A DNA stretch of 64,000 nucleotides from Macrolepiota albuminosa (GCA_027475525.1 JAMWFC010000015.1:1-64000), one strand, 5' to 3'. Counted from the stretch's first letter, positions 23,586 through 36,205 are shown. The notes: generated from the sequence alone by a model not told the origin. Program-made: numbers and translations.

Positions 23586-25818
23586 GTGGACGCTAGGTAT
23601 ATCAAGGATATGCTTCAGAATCCTGACATCCAGCCATTGGCTAGCATGAACCATTGGGTAGTAGCTATCCTCATATTTCACTTTGAACTTGTTCATGTTA
23701 AAGACACCTTCCATAGACCAGATGGACTCTCTAGGTGACCGCAGCAACCTGGCGACTCAGTAATCAATCCTAATGACAATAGTGACTTTGAAGACTGGGT
23801 CAACTGCCTACATGGCTTCATGCACCTTATTCAGCAACCAGTCCCTCTTCTGTGTCAGCAACAGCCCACCACCACTCTCTTGCACCCTATTGCTCCTTAC
23901 CGACCCGACATCTTTAATGCATTGCTTATGTTCCACATGGCAAGTATCCTTAGTCAGAATTCTTCTCTGATAAGGATTGTACAGGAACCTCAACCGCTTA
24001 GAGAAAACAGTTGCCAACTAACTTACAACGCCTTACTCTGATCCCAAGGCTCAGGCTAAGGATAAGCACTTATTAGCTGTGGAACAATAGATATAAGACC
24101 TTAGGCACCCAGAAAACCTTAGCAATGATGAGTACACCACCTTTATTTGCTATGCCACTCACTTCTTCTTTGCCAACAATTGTCTTTGGTGATAACATTG
24201 GGATGGCACTCACAAGTTGGTCATCAAGCAGGACAGTCGCCTATATATCCTATGCACTATGCACGACAAACTCAGCCACTAGAGTTTGTATGCTACTCAG
24301 GCCACTCTCCTAGAGCGCTTTTAGTGGCCTCACATTAGCGCTGACATCGCCTGATACATCCAGACTTACCACCTCTGCCAGGTTCAGCAGATTTGCCAAG
24401 TACTTATACCACCTACTATTGCTATGCCAGCACCTTTGTTCAGCAAGATCTACATTGACACTATGCACATGCTGAAATCAGGTTGCTATAAGTATATCAT
24501 CCAGGGATGCTGCTTGCTAATCTATTGGCCTGAGTTCCACATGCTCCAACATGAAAATACTGATGCTGTTGCCAAGTGGCTCTTTGAGGACGTCATTTGC
24601 CAATGAGGAGCGCTAAAGGAGATTGTTACAGATAATGGTGCACTTATCATGAAAGCATTGACTTATCTTGCCAAGAAGTACAATATCCATCACATTCGTG
24701 TCTCCAGTTACAACAAGTGCACCAATGGATTGGTGGAACGACCCTACTTTGATATGCAGCAAGTGCTTTTCAAGACAGTCAATGGCAACAAGTCCCATTG
24801 GAGTGAAGCAACATATTCAGTCTTTTGGTTGGAAAAGGTTACTATTCGTAAGTGCATGAGTTGTTCTTCTTATTATGCAGCTACTGGCATGCACCCCCTG
24901 CTCTCTGCCAACATCATCGAAGCAATGTATCTCCAGCTGGCTCTCAACAGCATCTTAGCAACTACTGACCTCATTGCCAGACATACTATTGATCTTCAAT
25001 GACAATACAAGGACTTGGAGCAACTTCATGAAACTGTCTTTACTGCTTGTCACCAAGCAGCACTTAGGTTTGAGGCTGACCATAGCGCTACCATCAAAGA
25101 CTATGACTTTCTGAGAGGTGCGCTAATGCTTATATGCAACTCCAAGATTGAGACCTCTTATAATAAGAAAATGTGCCCACAATACCTTGGGCCTTTGGTA
25201 GTTATCTCCCATAACCAAGGAGGCGCTTATGTCCTCTGCAAACTAGATAAATCCATACTCCACAGATCTGTTGCCACCTTTTGCTTACTACCATATCTTA
25301 TCAGGGAACACATCAATTTGCCGCTTGAGGTGCTAGACATCAACACCACCAAGCTTTGAGAACTTGAGGAAACAGAGTTATTGGACAACAACAACTTGCC
25401 AACTATATTAGAAGAAGAAGAAAATGACTGAAAGTACTAGAAAACATTGATAAGCCTGCACTTTCATTTTTATCTACTGTTACTTTACGTTTCTTGCCGG
25501 ATCACTTACTGTACTATACTTTACAGATATTTGCCATACATACTCAAGATGCAGCGCTAACGTGTTGCCAATGCTTAGCGCCTTGCACAACCTTTGCCAA
25601 GGGTTTTTTTTGCAATGATGATCTACTGAGTGTTTCTCCTTTTCTCTAAAAAGATTTGCTAAGTTCTTTACTGCCTCTTACTGCCGCTCCTTTGCTGTAC
25701 CCTATTCACTTGCTTACCATCTTCATTTCAAGTTTGAAAGTTGAGATGCCAAGTATGGAATATATATACAGACAAGAATCAGCTATATATGAGATGGCTA
25801 ATTTACTCTATAGTCTGT

Positions 25819-28245
25819 CTAATAATTGTCAGCGTCCAGCAGCAAGAAATTGTCATCAGAGGGAGGCAAGAAAAGATCCTGCAGTGGCAACAAGTCACCA
25901 GGCTGAATGTTGTTGGCCACCTGCCAGTTCAAAGTGTCCTGGCAGTTGGCTTGGTAGTCTTGCAGGATAGCAAAACTATGTGCCAGGTTGTCATAACAAA
26001 GGCAAAATGCCATGATTTGGGCCTGGATGTGTTTCTGCTCCTGACCCAATATCTCCTTTATCCTGATCACCCTTCCAAGAATGCAAAGCCACCACTGGGT
26101 AGACCAGGTCTTGGCCCAGCCAACAGAAGGCATTGCCATTGACACAAGGTACTGGCTGAGAAGTCCAAGAAGGGTCCACCCTAGCAACTACAGGTTGCTG
26201 AGGCTCAAGCCTGGCAACATCCTCCTTATCCAACACTGCCTGCCAGGAGGTGGCAGGGCCAAAGCGTGGCAGCATCTGCCAAGGCCAGCTCCTCTTCCTC
26301 TTCCCTTGCTGGGAGCACTTTCTGCTCCTCCGCTCCTTCCCAACCCTCCATGTCCTCCTCCCCTACTGCATCTTCATTGTTGTCTGCCACTACCACTCCC
26401 CTTATATTCTCCTCCCTTACCACATCTTCATCATTGTCTGCTACTACCATTCCCCCTACATTCTCCTTGCCCCCACATACTATTGCTGCTGGTATGATCA
26501 TCCCTGCAGGGGCCTCCTCTGCTACCAGGGGAGACATTGCCATGTCTTCTTTGTTATTGATCACTGGCAAGGAGGCTTCCCTCAGATGGATAGAAGACAG
26601 CAGCTTGCTGAGCCTGGCTTGAGAATCATGAGGAGGAAGGCAGCTAGTGGCAAGCACACTCTCCAGCTCCCTCATTTTCATGTCCTCTGGAGAGGAGGGG
26701 GACAATACCACCTGCACACATTTGGCCTTGCCCTTCCTCTTGGCAGGCAAAGAAACTTGTTATTTTGAAGAGACCACCATTCCTTGGCATTTGCCGGCAC
26801 CACAGTTACCGACTGTTGCATTTTTGTCCTCTTAACATGTCAGCAGCACCAGAAAACTCTTGCTGACTGTAGCCGCATTGCCAGTGGCCTTCTTCTTCCT
26901 CTCCCCCTCAACAAACTCCCATGCTCTCTTGACTAAGATGGCATGTTTGAAGATGCACTCCACTACTGCATCAGGAGCTCTCCTGCACTTGTGATTCTTG
27001 GCACCATCCAGAGTACAAGCTCATTTGAGGGTCCCGCATTGGTAGCAGGGCTGACTACCAGTAAGGTACCAGCACCTCTCTAGGTCATTGTCAGCCCAGC
27101 ATTTGTTGCACTGGTAACTGAGTCAGTAAGCATGGTAAAGAGAAAATTGGTATATTTACCATGCCCTGGGAATCCTTAAACTCCTGCCTTGCTGCAAGTC
27201 CAGCTGTCTTCTTGTTCTTCATCTTGAGCAAGGCCACTTCTGCATCCATTTCCTTGTTAAGGACAGTGTCCTCCCAGCATGGCACCAGCAAACCCTTCAA
27301 TTTAGCATCATTGAAGATGGTCTGCATTGGCACCTGCAGACAAAGGTCAGTAGACATAACCTAAGTCTGAAAGAGCACTTACTATATACTGGGGAGCCTT
27401 TTCCTTGCAAGACTTGGAAATAGTGGTTAGCGGTGCACAGCAGCAGCAAGAAGAAGTCAAAACTCACCTTTTTCAAAGCTTTACCTGGCTTTACTGGTAA
27501 GCCCATCCTGCTAGCCAGCAGTGCAGGGCTCTGAGCACTGCCAGCATGGGAACCCTTACTTGATCCTGCTGCAGCTGGTCACTGCTTCTTGGCAACAAGG
27601 GCCTTCTCTCTAGTAACTGCATTCTCTCCAGCAGCTTCCAGCTTCTTCAGGGCCTTCATCCTCTCCTTGGCATCCCAGGAAGCCTCTGCCAGCACATTGG
27701 CATAGATAGCCACCATCTCCTTGTCTATCTGCATATTAGCAAGAGGTGCTAACACCTCCTGCTTGCTGTGAGAAGAAAGGTCAGACCACAGCTATAATGG
27801 AATTCAAGTCAGAAATACTCACTCAAGCACAGGCGTGCTTACCGTCATAGGCAAGGCACCAGAGAGAATATCCTCCAGCTCATCTTCTATAGTTGGGACA
27901 GTAGAAGGTGCCTAGGGACTCTGTCAGTTGGCGACATGGCAAGAACCGGTGATGACTTACAAATTGGGAGAAGGGCGCTAGCCACTCAGTGCTAAGGTTA
28001 TCAACATACCGGGCTTGACACCACTCCCGGACTTCAATTTCTTTGTCTTAGCCAATGCCAAGGATGCACACTTCAAGCCACCACTCCAGCAACTTCATCA
28101 TGGCCACCATCAGATTTGCTGGTGCTTTGGTGCCTACATTCTCGATGCGCTTGAGAAAGCGGTTAGCCTTCTCAATATAGATGTGTGTGGCATCTTGCGC
28201 TTCCTGGAATGGCACAATGGGCGGAGTGGAAAATTGGAAGAATAT
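25819..28245 (-). pseudogene. A2 copy of the family A antisense spliced gene
   Basis: The minus strand aligns exon by exon with the A3 gene. Exon 1 ends at a conserved GTAAGT donor (27955-27960), but its ATG is changed to ATT. The exon with the QTIFNDAKLKGLL block (within 27357-27091) has the expected acceptor and a GTAAAT donor. The zinc-finger exon (about 27110-27009) keeps CNKCWADND, then CYQCGTLK, then a stop in place of Arg. The last exon reaches 25819 with the YQANCQDTLNWQVANNIQPGDLLPL block. Stops and shifts make it non-functional, but all key Cys codons of the finger core remain. Confidence 0.85.
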
Positions 28246-28380
28246 TTTTGGAAAAGAGCACCAGGTGTTTTTTTTTCAGAAAGAGAGGTAAAGTCCCAAT
28301 TTGTGCACTAGGACTATAAGGAGATTTTAGCAGACGCATGGGCCACCAAGTTACAAATTGGTAACGGTAGTGTAAGGGCA

Positions 28381-28570
28381 ACTTCTAGAGGCTGTGGCTC
28401 AGTCACACAGCTAGCAGAGGGAGATTCAAAGTGTATTAGAGTATGTACTGACAATATCATAATAACTACTCACCTGGCAGAGGGAGATCCAAAGAGAACA
28501 AGTCTAGGGATTTCCTATGCCAGGTTGGATGCTTCTGGGGCTTCTGAAGCATGGAAAACAACTGTATAGT
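28381..28570. other. Unassigned 190 bp between A2 and B1
   Basis: A2 similarity ends at about 28380 and the B1 LTR starts at 28571. The piece has a local repeat (GCAGAGGGAGAT at about 28415 and 28476). I recognise no gene or LTR end in it. Confidence 0.6.
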
Positions 28571-28804
28571 TGTAGCATAGTCCGCTATGTGGCGTTGGCT
28601 ACATAGCTTTACTTACTTTACAGTAGACACTATTATATTATATTTATTATAATATAATATTAATTTACATTACTATATAATTAGTTTACCAGCTGCTTAC
28701 AAAGCAGCTTATTTTTGTTTTTGTACTTCATAGTCAATAGACTAGACTGGTCTGATTCTGTGCAGTGTGAACACTAAGCTCACAATTCCTGTAACTTCGT
28801 TACA
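28571..28804 (+). repeat. B1 5' LTR
   Basis: 234 bp, TGTAGC to GTTACA, AT-rich in the centre, with a perfect 8-bp hairpin at 28691-28709. Very short for a gypsy LTR. Confidence 0.93.
28691..28709 (+). other. Hairpin in B-family LTR
   Basis: AGCTGCTT, loop ACA, AAGCAGCT. The same hairpin is at 39724-39742 in the 3' LTR. The B2 LTR has a hairpin at the same place (61435-61456) with a different but still paired stem, so pairing and not sequence seems to be kept. Confidence 0.75.
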
Positions 28805-28938
28805 TTTTTTTGAATCCGCCAGCTAGGATCTATTGCCTAGCATCCGACATCAGTCGCTGAGTTTGTTGACAGAACTCTATCAGCTTCTCGGGCTTCTTGC
28901 ACAGCCACACCGTGCAAATTTCAAACAGGGGATCAATG

Positions 28939-31610
28939 AGTAATCCCATACCTGCAGCGCCCACTGACGGCGGGCGAAATGCCCACAACCTACGGGAAGA
29001 CCCAGCAGACACTCAGGACGCGTCAGCGTCCAATGCGGGTCAGGTAAGACCCAAGGCTCAAGACCGAGGTCAGAGTACCGACCTGGCCGGGAATGAGATC
29101 GAGGCCCGGAGAGCTGAAAGCTCACAGCAGGACGGTCCGCAACGCCTCCAGGATAAGATGCCCGGGGGATTAACGCCCCCAGTGTTACGCAGCTGCCAGG
29201 AGGACCGCGACGGTCTAGCCGATTGGCTTCCAAAGGACCCCTGCAGGACGGCCGACAGTCAAGCGGCGCCTATGGCGCCCCAGGAGACGCCGAGTCGTCA
29301 GTACGGACTGGGAGAGCCCTCCCTGCGAGCCAGAGCAGTGGGACCAGGCGGTCCACAGCGGGTCCAATGCCTTCTAAAGTAGCGGAAGCCCACTTAGAAG
29401 AGGTACCGGAGGAGGCTGCAAGGCCTGAAGTATACCGCACGGAAGATTGATTCCCGCGCACACCAGCAGTGGAGAAAGCTCCGGAGGTTGTAGAGCTTCC
29501 AGAGGAGGTGATGGAGTCGTCAAGTGACGACGACGCCGGAGCAGAGGAACAGCGGCTGAAAACCACGTACACCATGCGCTTGCGGGTGTTCTGGGACTTG
29601 CACCCAGAGGTGATGAAATACACTACCCAAGCGTGACTCGAGCGCTACGCGTCAGCCCATATAGTAGCACTTAGGCGACAAGGGCACAAAGTGCCCAATG
29701 TATTCAGTACAAAATATACTGATTTAATGGTGAGAGTGCTCACGATGGAGCTGCAAATGTATGTGCAGCGGAAGGCCACACGGCAATCGGGGGTCTCAAC
29801 CCCCTGGAGCCACACGTCTGAAGAATGCTCGGCACGATGCAATCAAGACATCAGAATCGAGCTAGTGGAGGCACTAGCATGGGCACAAGAAGTGCACGAA
29901 GTAAGACCGGTGAGTACTTTTTATACTCCAGCAGGACAAGGGTGGCGTGAGGAGCCCCCGCACATGCGTAACCAAGACCGTAGGACAGATATGTCAGGTC
30001 CGGATAGGCACGATAGTACTGTGCTCAAAGTGGAGAGCGAGGCATCCGTGATGCCGCGTGTGCCCATGGCCGAAACATTGAGCGACAGAGTTGCGTATCA
30101 ACGTATGCGCAATGGCGACCTCAGGACTAAGGGACAGTCCCTTATCGACGATCAGGGCATTGTATTCGAGGGCACTAAGCCCATTGACGAGATGCGTCGT
30201 CAATTCGTCACGCAGGGTCAGGAGAATCAAGCTTCTCCAGGTCCAGGGCGGCGCAACGATCATGATCGAGGAGACTTCCTCGATCGAGATGGCGCCACGA
30301 GACGTGATGTCCCTGGTAACGGCCAGGATGACGGCCCTAGGTCGATTCCTCGAGACGAGGGCAATTATGCCCACAGTCAAGGAGGCTCGGGACGTCCTCC
30401 GCAAGGTGGACGGGGGAAGTCACTTCCCCATGCCGCTGATTTGGTGACTAGATCCCTGGGTCGCTGATTTGGTGACTAGATCCCCGGGTCAGCGGGAGGC
30501 CATTCGAATGCATCGTGAAGCCATGCACGATTGCCTGCATCGAGTAGTCGATGATGCCCTGGGCGTAACCTTACGGTTACCAGACGGAGTGAAGCTGTGT
30601 AAAGCAGACAGTAGGCACATTCGCGCCTATACAGGCGCGTCCAAGTTCAGCGACCTGGAAGATTGGGCGATGGATGTATGCACCCATCTTGCCATGTGCT
30701 TATACGGAGGTGACCGTATGGAACGAGAACGAATCTTTGTTCTGCCTGAGTTCTTGGCCGGAGAGGCCATGGGTTGGTTTCGACAGGCAGTACTGCACGT
30801 CAACCATGTCCAATATGACTGGACGTTTAAAGGAGTCCTTACAGGACTGTACGATCGATTCGTACACCCCTCAATGCTCCAGGATGCACAGCGGGACTTC
30901 CAGTCCGCCAAGTACACCGAGAAGTTGGGAGTACAAGGGTTCTATGATACCCTTAATGACCATGCCCAGAACATGGCAGTATACCTGGACGGGTATACAA
31001 TGCTCGAAACGTTCTTGGATGGCATTCCAGCGGACATGCGCCGCTATTTGATACGTGAGGACGGATTGTCCCCAGAAGTCAACGATGTAGAAGAGTTTGT
31101 GGCATATGCCATCAGGTATGAGCAGTCTCTGAAGACTGCTAACCACTACGAGCATCGGAGTGGACACAAAGGAGGACCCAGGCGACTACCGCCTGGTGGG
31201 ACACCCTCACGGGGTCAGCATGTGGGGACCTTCCTGGCCAAAAAGACCGATTTGGACTGTGACCGCAACACGCGGTTTGTTGTACGCAGAACCCCTGCGG
31301 CAAACCGAGGGCGGAGCCGCCCACGCCCAGATTGAGCGCCGGACGGAGAACGGCCTAAACCAAGACCGGACTTCAAACTGGCCAACCCACCAGGTCAGAC
31401 GGGGACTTGTTTCGCGTGTGGCCAACCAGGCCACTACGCTACCAACTGCCCTGCGAAGCCAGGAACCCCGAGGAAGGGGTATACACCCCGCGCCCACCTT
31501 TGAGCTGCACATACTGCAGCCGCGAGTGGGAGTGATGGAGACGTATCTGCCGATTCTGAGGCAGAGCACCCCACAAACGACCAGGAGCCCCCAGAGGAGG
31601 CATCGGGCAC
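28939..31610 (+). pseudogene. gag: B1 Gag (premature stops)
   Basis: A hydrophilic N-terminal region (from ATG 28939) leads to a readable frame from about 29451 with TGA stops at 29448 and 29634, then the conserved VAYQRMRNGDLRTKGQSLID block. The capsid-like core (30469-31332) has FSDLEDWAMDVCTHL and GVQGFYDTLNDHAQNMAVYLDGY, shared with B2. A TGA at 31333 precedes an in-frame zinc knuckle CFACGQPGHYATNC (31408-31449, canonical C-x2-C-x4-H-x4-C). A 28-bp duplication (30434-30489) shifts the frame just before the core. Confidence 0.85.
30434..30489. repeat. 28-bp tandem duplication in B1 gag
   Basis: Copies 30434-30461 and 30462-30489 differ at one base. Counting one copy joins the frame ending at 30467 to that starting at 30469. 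Its length sets it apart from the 77-bp class. Confidence 0.9.
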
Positions 31611-31623
31611 CGAGCCCAAGAGT

Positions 31624-32277
31624 GTGGTCGTGGAGGGGGAGGAGTACGTCACAGTCGACGTATATGACAACGTCTACGACAATGAGTATTACAGTCGTGA
31701 CAGCGACTCTGAGTGCCTAGCGGCGATGACGGATTGGCCGTCCACAAATGATCCCGAATGGAATAATGTGGTTCGGATGAAGAAGGTGACCCTTCGTCGT
31801 GCAGAGGGCACTTTGCAGCGCCCTACATTGAAACAAGCAGACAAGGAGTGCCTGGTCTCGTATGTGGACGTAGACGGCCACAAGGCATGGACCCTATGGG
31901 ACTCTGGGAGTACTACATTGGGCATAACGCCCCAGTTTGCCCATGTGTACGGAATATCCGTGCAGGAGTTGGATACGCCATTGGCGTTACAGCTGGGCAC
32001 CGTAGGGAGCCGAGCCATGGTGCAGTATGGGACAAATATGAATGTCCAAATGCCGGGCTCACGTAGCCGGGAATACATGGATGTAGCGAACTTCGATTGC
32101 TACGATATGATACTGGGAACGCCATTCATGCGGCATAACAAAGTCATACTAGACTTTGACCAATGTCAGGTACTAGTGAATGGGAAAGTGATCCCAGCCG
32201 AACGAGCTACAGCAGACGACACTGATAATTGTCTGCGACGTCATCGCACTACGGAGAAACGCAAGGACTCTCCATGA
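31624..32277 (+). CDS. B1 aspartic protease region
   Basis: A continuous stretch of 217 codons. After an acidic N-terminus, the block YVDVDGHKAWTLWDSGSTT carries the D-S-G active site of a retropepsin-type protease that cuts Gag and Pol. The second half has the NFDCYDMILGTPFM pattern with the flap-side hydrophobic-Gly motif of this fold. It aligns along its length with B2 42192-42911. It ends in a TGA, and the next 360 bp, although protein-like, contain several stops before the RT frame. Confidence 0.8.
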   Translation: MVVEGEEYVTVDVYDNVYDNEYYSRDSDSECLAAMTDWPSTNDPEWNNVVRMKKVTLRRAEGTLQRPTLKQADKECLVSYVDVDGHKAWTLWDSGSTTLGITPQFAHVYGISVQELDTPLALQLGTVGSRAMVQYGTNMNVQMPGSRSREYMDVANFDCYDMILGTPFMRHNKVILDFDQCQVLVNGKVIPAERATADDTDNCLRRHRTTEKRKDSP

Positions 32278-33215
32278 CTTGGCTGGCGCAGAGTGCCGGC
32301 CATGGAGGATGTGGAGGAGGAAGTGCAGGCTATGCCTGGACTGAGCGCAGACCACAACGTGGTAATAATGAGCGAGGAGGAGTATCAAGCCTCCAAGAGG
32401 AGCAATGAGCGAATAATCACTCCTGATATTCGAGGCGCAAAGCCTCCAGACAAGCGCCATCGAAAGGCGAGACAATGGGAGGACTCAGTGGATGTATGTC
32501 CACCTATGTCCTCATGAGTCAAGTTGGATGACTTGAGAGACAGCATCTGAGAGGCGGAAGCCTCAGGAGAGGGGGACACACGGTCCCTATGGGAACGACC
32601 AGCACCTCTGCCAGAGTATGACTAGGCATACAACCCCTGAATGCCACAAGAGTGGAACGAGCTGGTGGCAGCCATGTGTGCGCAAAATGCGCACCAGAGA
32701 CGGATGACTGTCAAACCAGCATATTGCCAGCCAGCCTCAGACGAGGTGTCCATAGCGTACTTACTTGTACGTGAGGGGAAAAGCCTCGTGGCTTATAAGG
32801 CAGCGGCAGCGGGTGCTCCGCTAAGATTACATATACCCGATGACAGTGTCAATCGGGTGCTCGCAATGCGCAAGCAGTATGCACCGCCGCCTTGGCCACC
32901 CTCAGAGACGGTGGAAGTACTTCCCCCGGTACGTATGAAGGGGAAGCAGAAGGCGACAAGCCTTCGTGAGGAAGATATCCCTTGGTTGCGTCAGCAATGG
33001 CAAGAAGAATTTGCCGACATGGTCAATGGGACCAAGGAGGAGCTCCCACCATGGCGGGAGGTGAACCATGAGATTAATCTCATAGATGAGAACAAGCAGT
33101 ATAAGTACCACTTGCCGCGCTGCCTGCGCGCCCTCCAGGAGCAACTACGTGATAAAACTAATCGCTACTTGAATGCTCAATGGTGGTTCCCATGCACCAC
33201 TGCTCAAGCTGCACC

Positions 33216-33369
33216 ATTATTGTGCATCCCGAAGAAGGATGGAACCCTTCGAACAGCTCTTGATGCGCATCAGCGCAATGACAATACCATAAATTATTGT
33301 GCATCCCGAAGAAGGATGGAACCCTTCGAACAGCTCTTGATGCGCGTCAGCGCAATGACAATACCATAA
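33216..33369. repeat. 77-bp tandem duplication in B1 RT
   Basis: Copies 33216-33292 and 33293-33369 differ at one base (GCGCATC/GCGCGTC). Causes the frame break between the two RT open stretches. Confidence 0.97.
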
Positions 33370-35138
33370 AGGATGTAACTCCTTTACCAGACCAAGAGGT
33401 GATCCGGGAAGACGTGGCTCGGGCGAAGTATCGCTCGAAGATTGACCTTACTGACGCTTACGAGCAGGTGTGCATTCGCACCAAGGACGTACCCAAGACC
33501 GTATTTGCGTCGATCATGGGTACATTCACGAGCAATATAATGCAGATTGGAGACTGCAATGCTCCAGCAACTTTCCAGAGGCTAATGACCTCTATCTTCC
33601 GAGACGTAATAGGACGTTTCATGCACGTCTACTTAGATGACATATTCATCTACTCGGATACTATGGAGGAGCATGAGCAGCACCTCAGAGTCGTATTCGA
33701 ACGACTGCGCAAGTACAAGTTGTACTTGAAGTGGAAAAAATGTGAGCTCTACGCTCAGAGTATAGACTGCCTAGGGCATGTCATAGATGAGCGGGGTATC
33801 CACCCTGATCAGGACAAGCTTGATCGTATTTGGGAGTGGCGCACGCCCCAAAACTACAATAACATCCAACGATTCGTTGGCCTTGTCAACTACATATCGA
33901 GCTTCTTGCCCGATGTCACAGCCTATACTGGGCCACTTATGGCCATGACGCAGAATGGGTCACCATTCAATTGGAGGCCGTTGCACCAGCGGTGCTTCGA
34001 GATGGTCAAACAAATCTGTACGAAGACTCCGGTGATTCGACCAATCGACCCTAGATGGGACGAGCCGATATGGCTCATTTGCGATGCGTCCAAGACAGGC
34101 GTCAGAGCCATGTACGGCCAGGAAAGCAGCTGGCAGACGTGCCGCCCAGCAGGGTTCATGTCGAAGAAGTTCACGACGGCCCAGCAAAACTATGCGGTGC
34201 ACAAGCTGGAGACTCTTGCCATACTCGAGGCCCTCCTCAAGTGGGAGGATAAGCTGATGGGATACCCCATCCACATCATAACGGACCACAAGGCCCTTGA
34301 GTTCTTTAAAACTCAGGTGAACTTGTCGCCATGTCAGCGATAGTGGATAGACTACATGTCGAGATACCAGTTCGACATCACCTATGTTAAAGGTGAACTC
34401 AACAAAGTGGCAGACTGCTTGTCACGCTACTTTGAGAGTGATGTAGTCGGGGAGGCTCACGAGCCTCATGAGTATGTGCAGGCAGACTGCCGCATAGACC
34501 CTGATGGAGAGGATTTACCTCTCCACCGATACCAGGAGCTCAGGGAGCATGTCCTGGAAGTACGCGCTATGCGTGACGATGAACGGAGGCGAAGCACTCG
34601 CCTCAGAGAGCAGCGTGAAGAGCAGGACGTAGCCGCCCAGTTGCTCAAGGAGCATGAAGCCGTGGACCCGGCTACATCCAGAAATGGTATTGGTGGCCAC
34701 GTATGGCCCAAGAAGTGACTAAGTTTTGCACATCATGCGCAGCGTGTCAGAGGGCAAAGTTGCCTCCTGGATCCCCACCCAGGAAGCTACACCAGCTACC
34801 CGTGCCAGTGAAACCTTGGGATTCAATTGGAATGGACTTCGTAGGTCCCTTTCCCGAGTCCAGAGGGTTCAATTACCTCTGGGTGGTCATATGCCGCATG
34901 ACAAGCATGGTGCACCTCATACCGGTGCGAACTACGTTGACGGCTAAGGAGCTGTCTTGGATCTACCTGAGGGAGATCGTTAGGCTGCATGGGCTGCCTA
35001 GCACCATTGTGAGCGACCGTGACTCGAAGTTCACGTCTCAATGGTGGAGAGAACTCCACAAACTGCTAGGAGTGCGACTCCTCATGTCGACGTCCTTCCA
35101 TCCTCAAACGGATGGGCAGACAGAGCGGGCTAACCGCA

Positions 35139-35292
35139 GTATAGGTCAGATTCTGAGGGCAGTTGTTTGCCCTGACCAACGGGACTGGGTGGACTGGTGT
35201 CCACTCACTGAGTTCGTATAGGTCAGATTCTGAGGGCAGTTGTTTGCCCTGACCAACGGGACTGGGTGGACTGGTGTCCACTCACTGAGTTC
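35139..35292. repeat. 77-bp exact tandem duplication in B1 integrase
   Basis: Copies 35139-35215 and 35216-35292 are identical and create a TAG stop at 35219-35221. Confidence 0.97.
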
Positions 35293-35721
35293 ACGATTAA
35301 CACGAGTATCTCAGATACCACAGGGTATGTGCCCTTTGAACTCAACGGAGGTTACTTGCCCTCCATGCTGCACAAAGTTCGTGCTGATACGGTGGCTCAC
35401 CGCAGAGTTGTCGAGTTCGCCAGGCAGGCCCTGGAGAACATCGCGGCGGCGCATGACGCCATCATAGAGGCGCGAGTCTTCCAGGCGAAAAACGCCAATC
35501 ACCGTAGGCGAGCAGACCCGCCAATAGCAGTAGGAGCGTTGGTCTACCTATCAACGCGTAATCTGAAGCTCCCAAAGGGACAGGCGAGTAAACTCTGCCC
35601 GAAATGGGTAGGCCCATACCGCGTCCTAGACGCAGAGCCAAGTACCTCCAACTACGTGCTGGAGTTGCCTCTGGCATTACAGGAACGACGCATCGTTCCT
35701 AAGTTTCATGTGTCGCTGTTG

Positions 35722-35875
35722 CGACCGTACAGCGCGTCTGACGATGCGCTGTTCCCTAACAGGGCAACCCCAGGCCCCTATGATTTTGGGGCTCGAGACG
35801 ACCGTACAGCGCGTCTGACGATGCGCTGTTCCCTAATAGGGCAACCCCAGGCCCCTATGATTTTGGGGCTCGAGA
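35722..35875. repeat. 77-bp tandem duplication before B1 chromodomain
   Basis: Copies 35722-35798 and 35799-35875 differ at one base (CTAACAGG/CTAATAGG). It throws the chromodomain out of frame; one copy restores it. Confidence 0.97.
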
Positions 35876-36205
35876 TGATGACGAATGGTTTGTCGAGTGC
35901 ATAATTGGGCACCGGTGGACTGAGCGTAACACGCTTGAGTTTGAAGTACGTTGGTCCCTGGGGGACACAACATGGGAGCCACACTCCCATTGCTCCAAGT
36001 TAGCGGCACTTGACCGTTATTTGGAGTTGAGGGGCGTTAAGCGCCCACATCAATTAAGTAAGCATGCTGGCGCTTAATTTGATCGGCAGTGCCAATCGCG
36101 GCTTGGCTGAGTTGGTCAGCAGCTGTGGCTGAAACACGTCTTAAAAGGCGAAATTTCTTTTTTGCTTTTTTCCCCAACCATGGACAACATGCCCGTGGAC
36201 CTGAG

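Larger units (their letters stand above)
19796..25429 (+). pseudogene. pol: A2 pol: RT, RNase H, integrase (decayed, two LTR insertions)
   Basis: Collinear with the 1249-codon A3 pol. The start (19796-20236) keeps the KRKGIQIKKKYKPIALKTK block. RT (20511-21284) has LKKNGNLHIVHSLEPLN, but the catalytic box is FIDNMG instead of FIDDVG. Pol is then cut by a solo LTR (21223-21979). RNase H resumes (21994-22512), carries a 77-bp duplication, and is cut by another solo LTR (22513-23585). Integrase (24360-25429) keeps YIDTMHM, TDNGA and VERPYF. The last part matches the A3 GPY-like end. Stops are frequent throughout. Confidence 0.9.
13606..28380 (+). mobile_element. Ty3/gypsy family A, copy A2 (decayed, four insertions)
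   Basis: The order is 5' LTR, leader, gag, pol and antisense gene, collinear with A3 throughout. Similarity stops at about 28380, just short of where the polypurine tract and 3' LTR should be; no 3' LTR follows. It contains a solo LTR (14891-15817), a Tc1 element (17929-19535), a solo LTR of another family (21223-21979) and a third solo LTR (22513-23585), each with target-site duplications. Coding parts are full of stops. Most differences from A3 seen by eye change CpG to TpG or CpA. Confidence 0.88.
32641..36077 (+). pseudogene. pol: B1 pol: RT, RNase H, integrase, chromodomain
   Basis: RT (33000-34000) has LPPWREVNHEINL, LCIPKKDGTLRTALDAR and the YLDDIFIYS catalytic box. RNase H follows with ICDASKTGV and ITDHKALEFF. 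Integrase keeps C-x2-C (CTSCAAC), GMDFVGPFPES, SDRDSKF and DGQTER, but the part with the two His is missing: about 350 bp present in B2 are deleted near 34675. A C-terminal chromodomain (about 35880-36040; EWFVECIIGHRW, FEVRW-GDTTWE) would target histone marks. Stop 36075-36077. Three 77-bp duplications (33216, 35139, 35722) break the frame; each is repaired by counting one copy. Confidence 0.88.

Noticed and set aside
28621..28690. AT-rich stretch of the B1 LTR as an origin or centromere element
   Set aside because: It is part of a 234-bp LTR repeated at 39604-39837.
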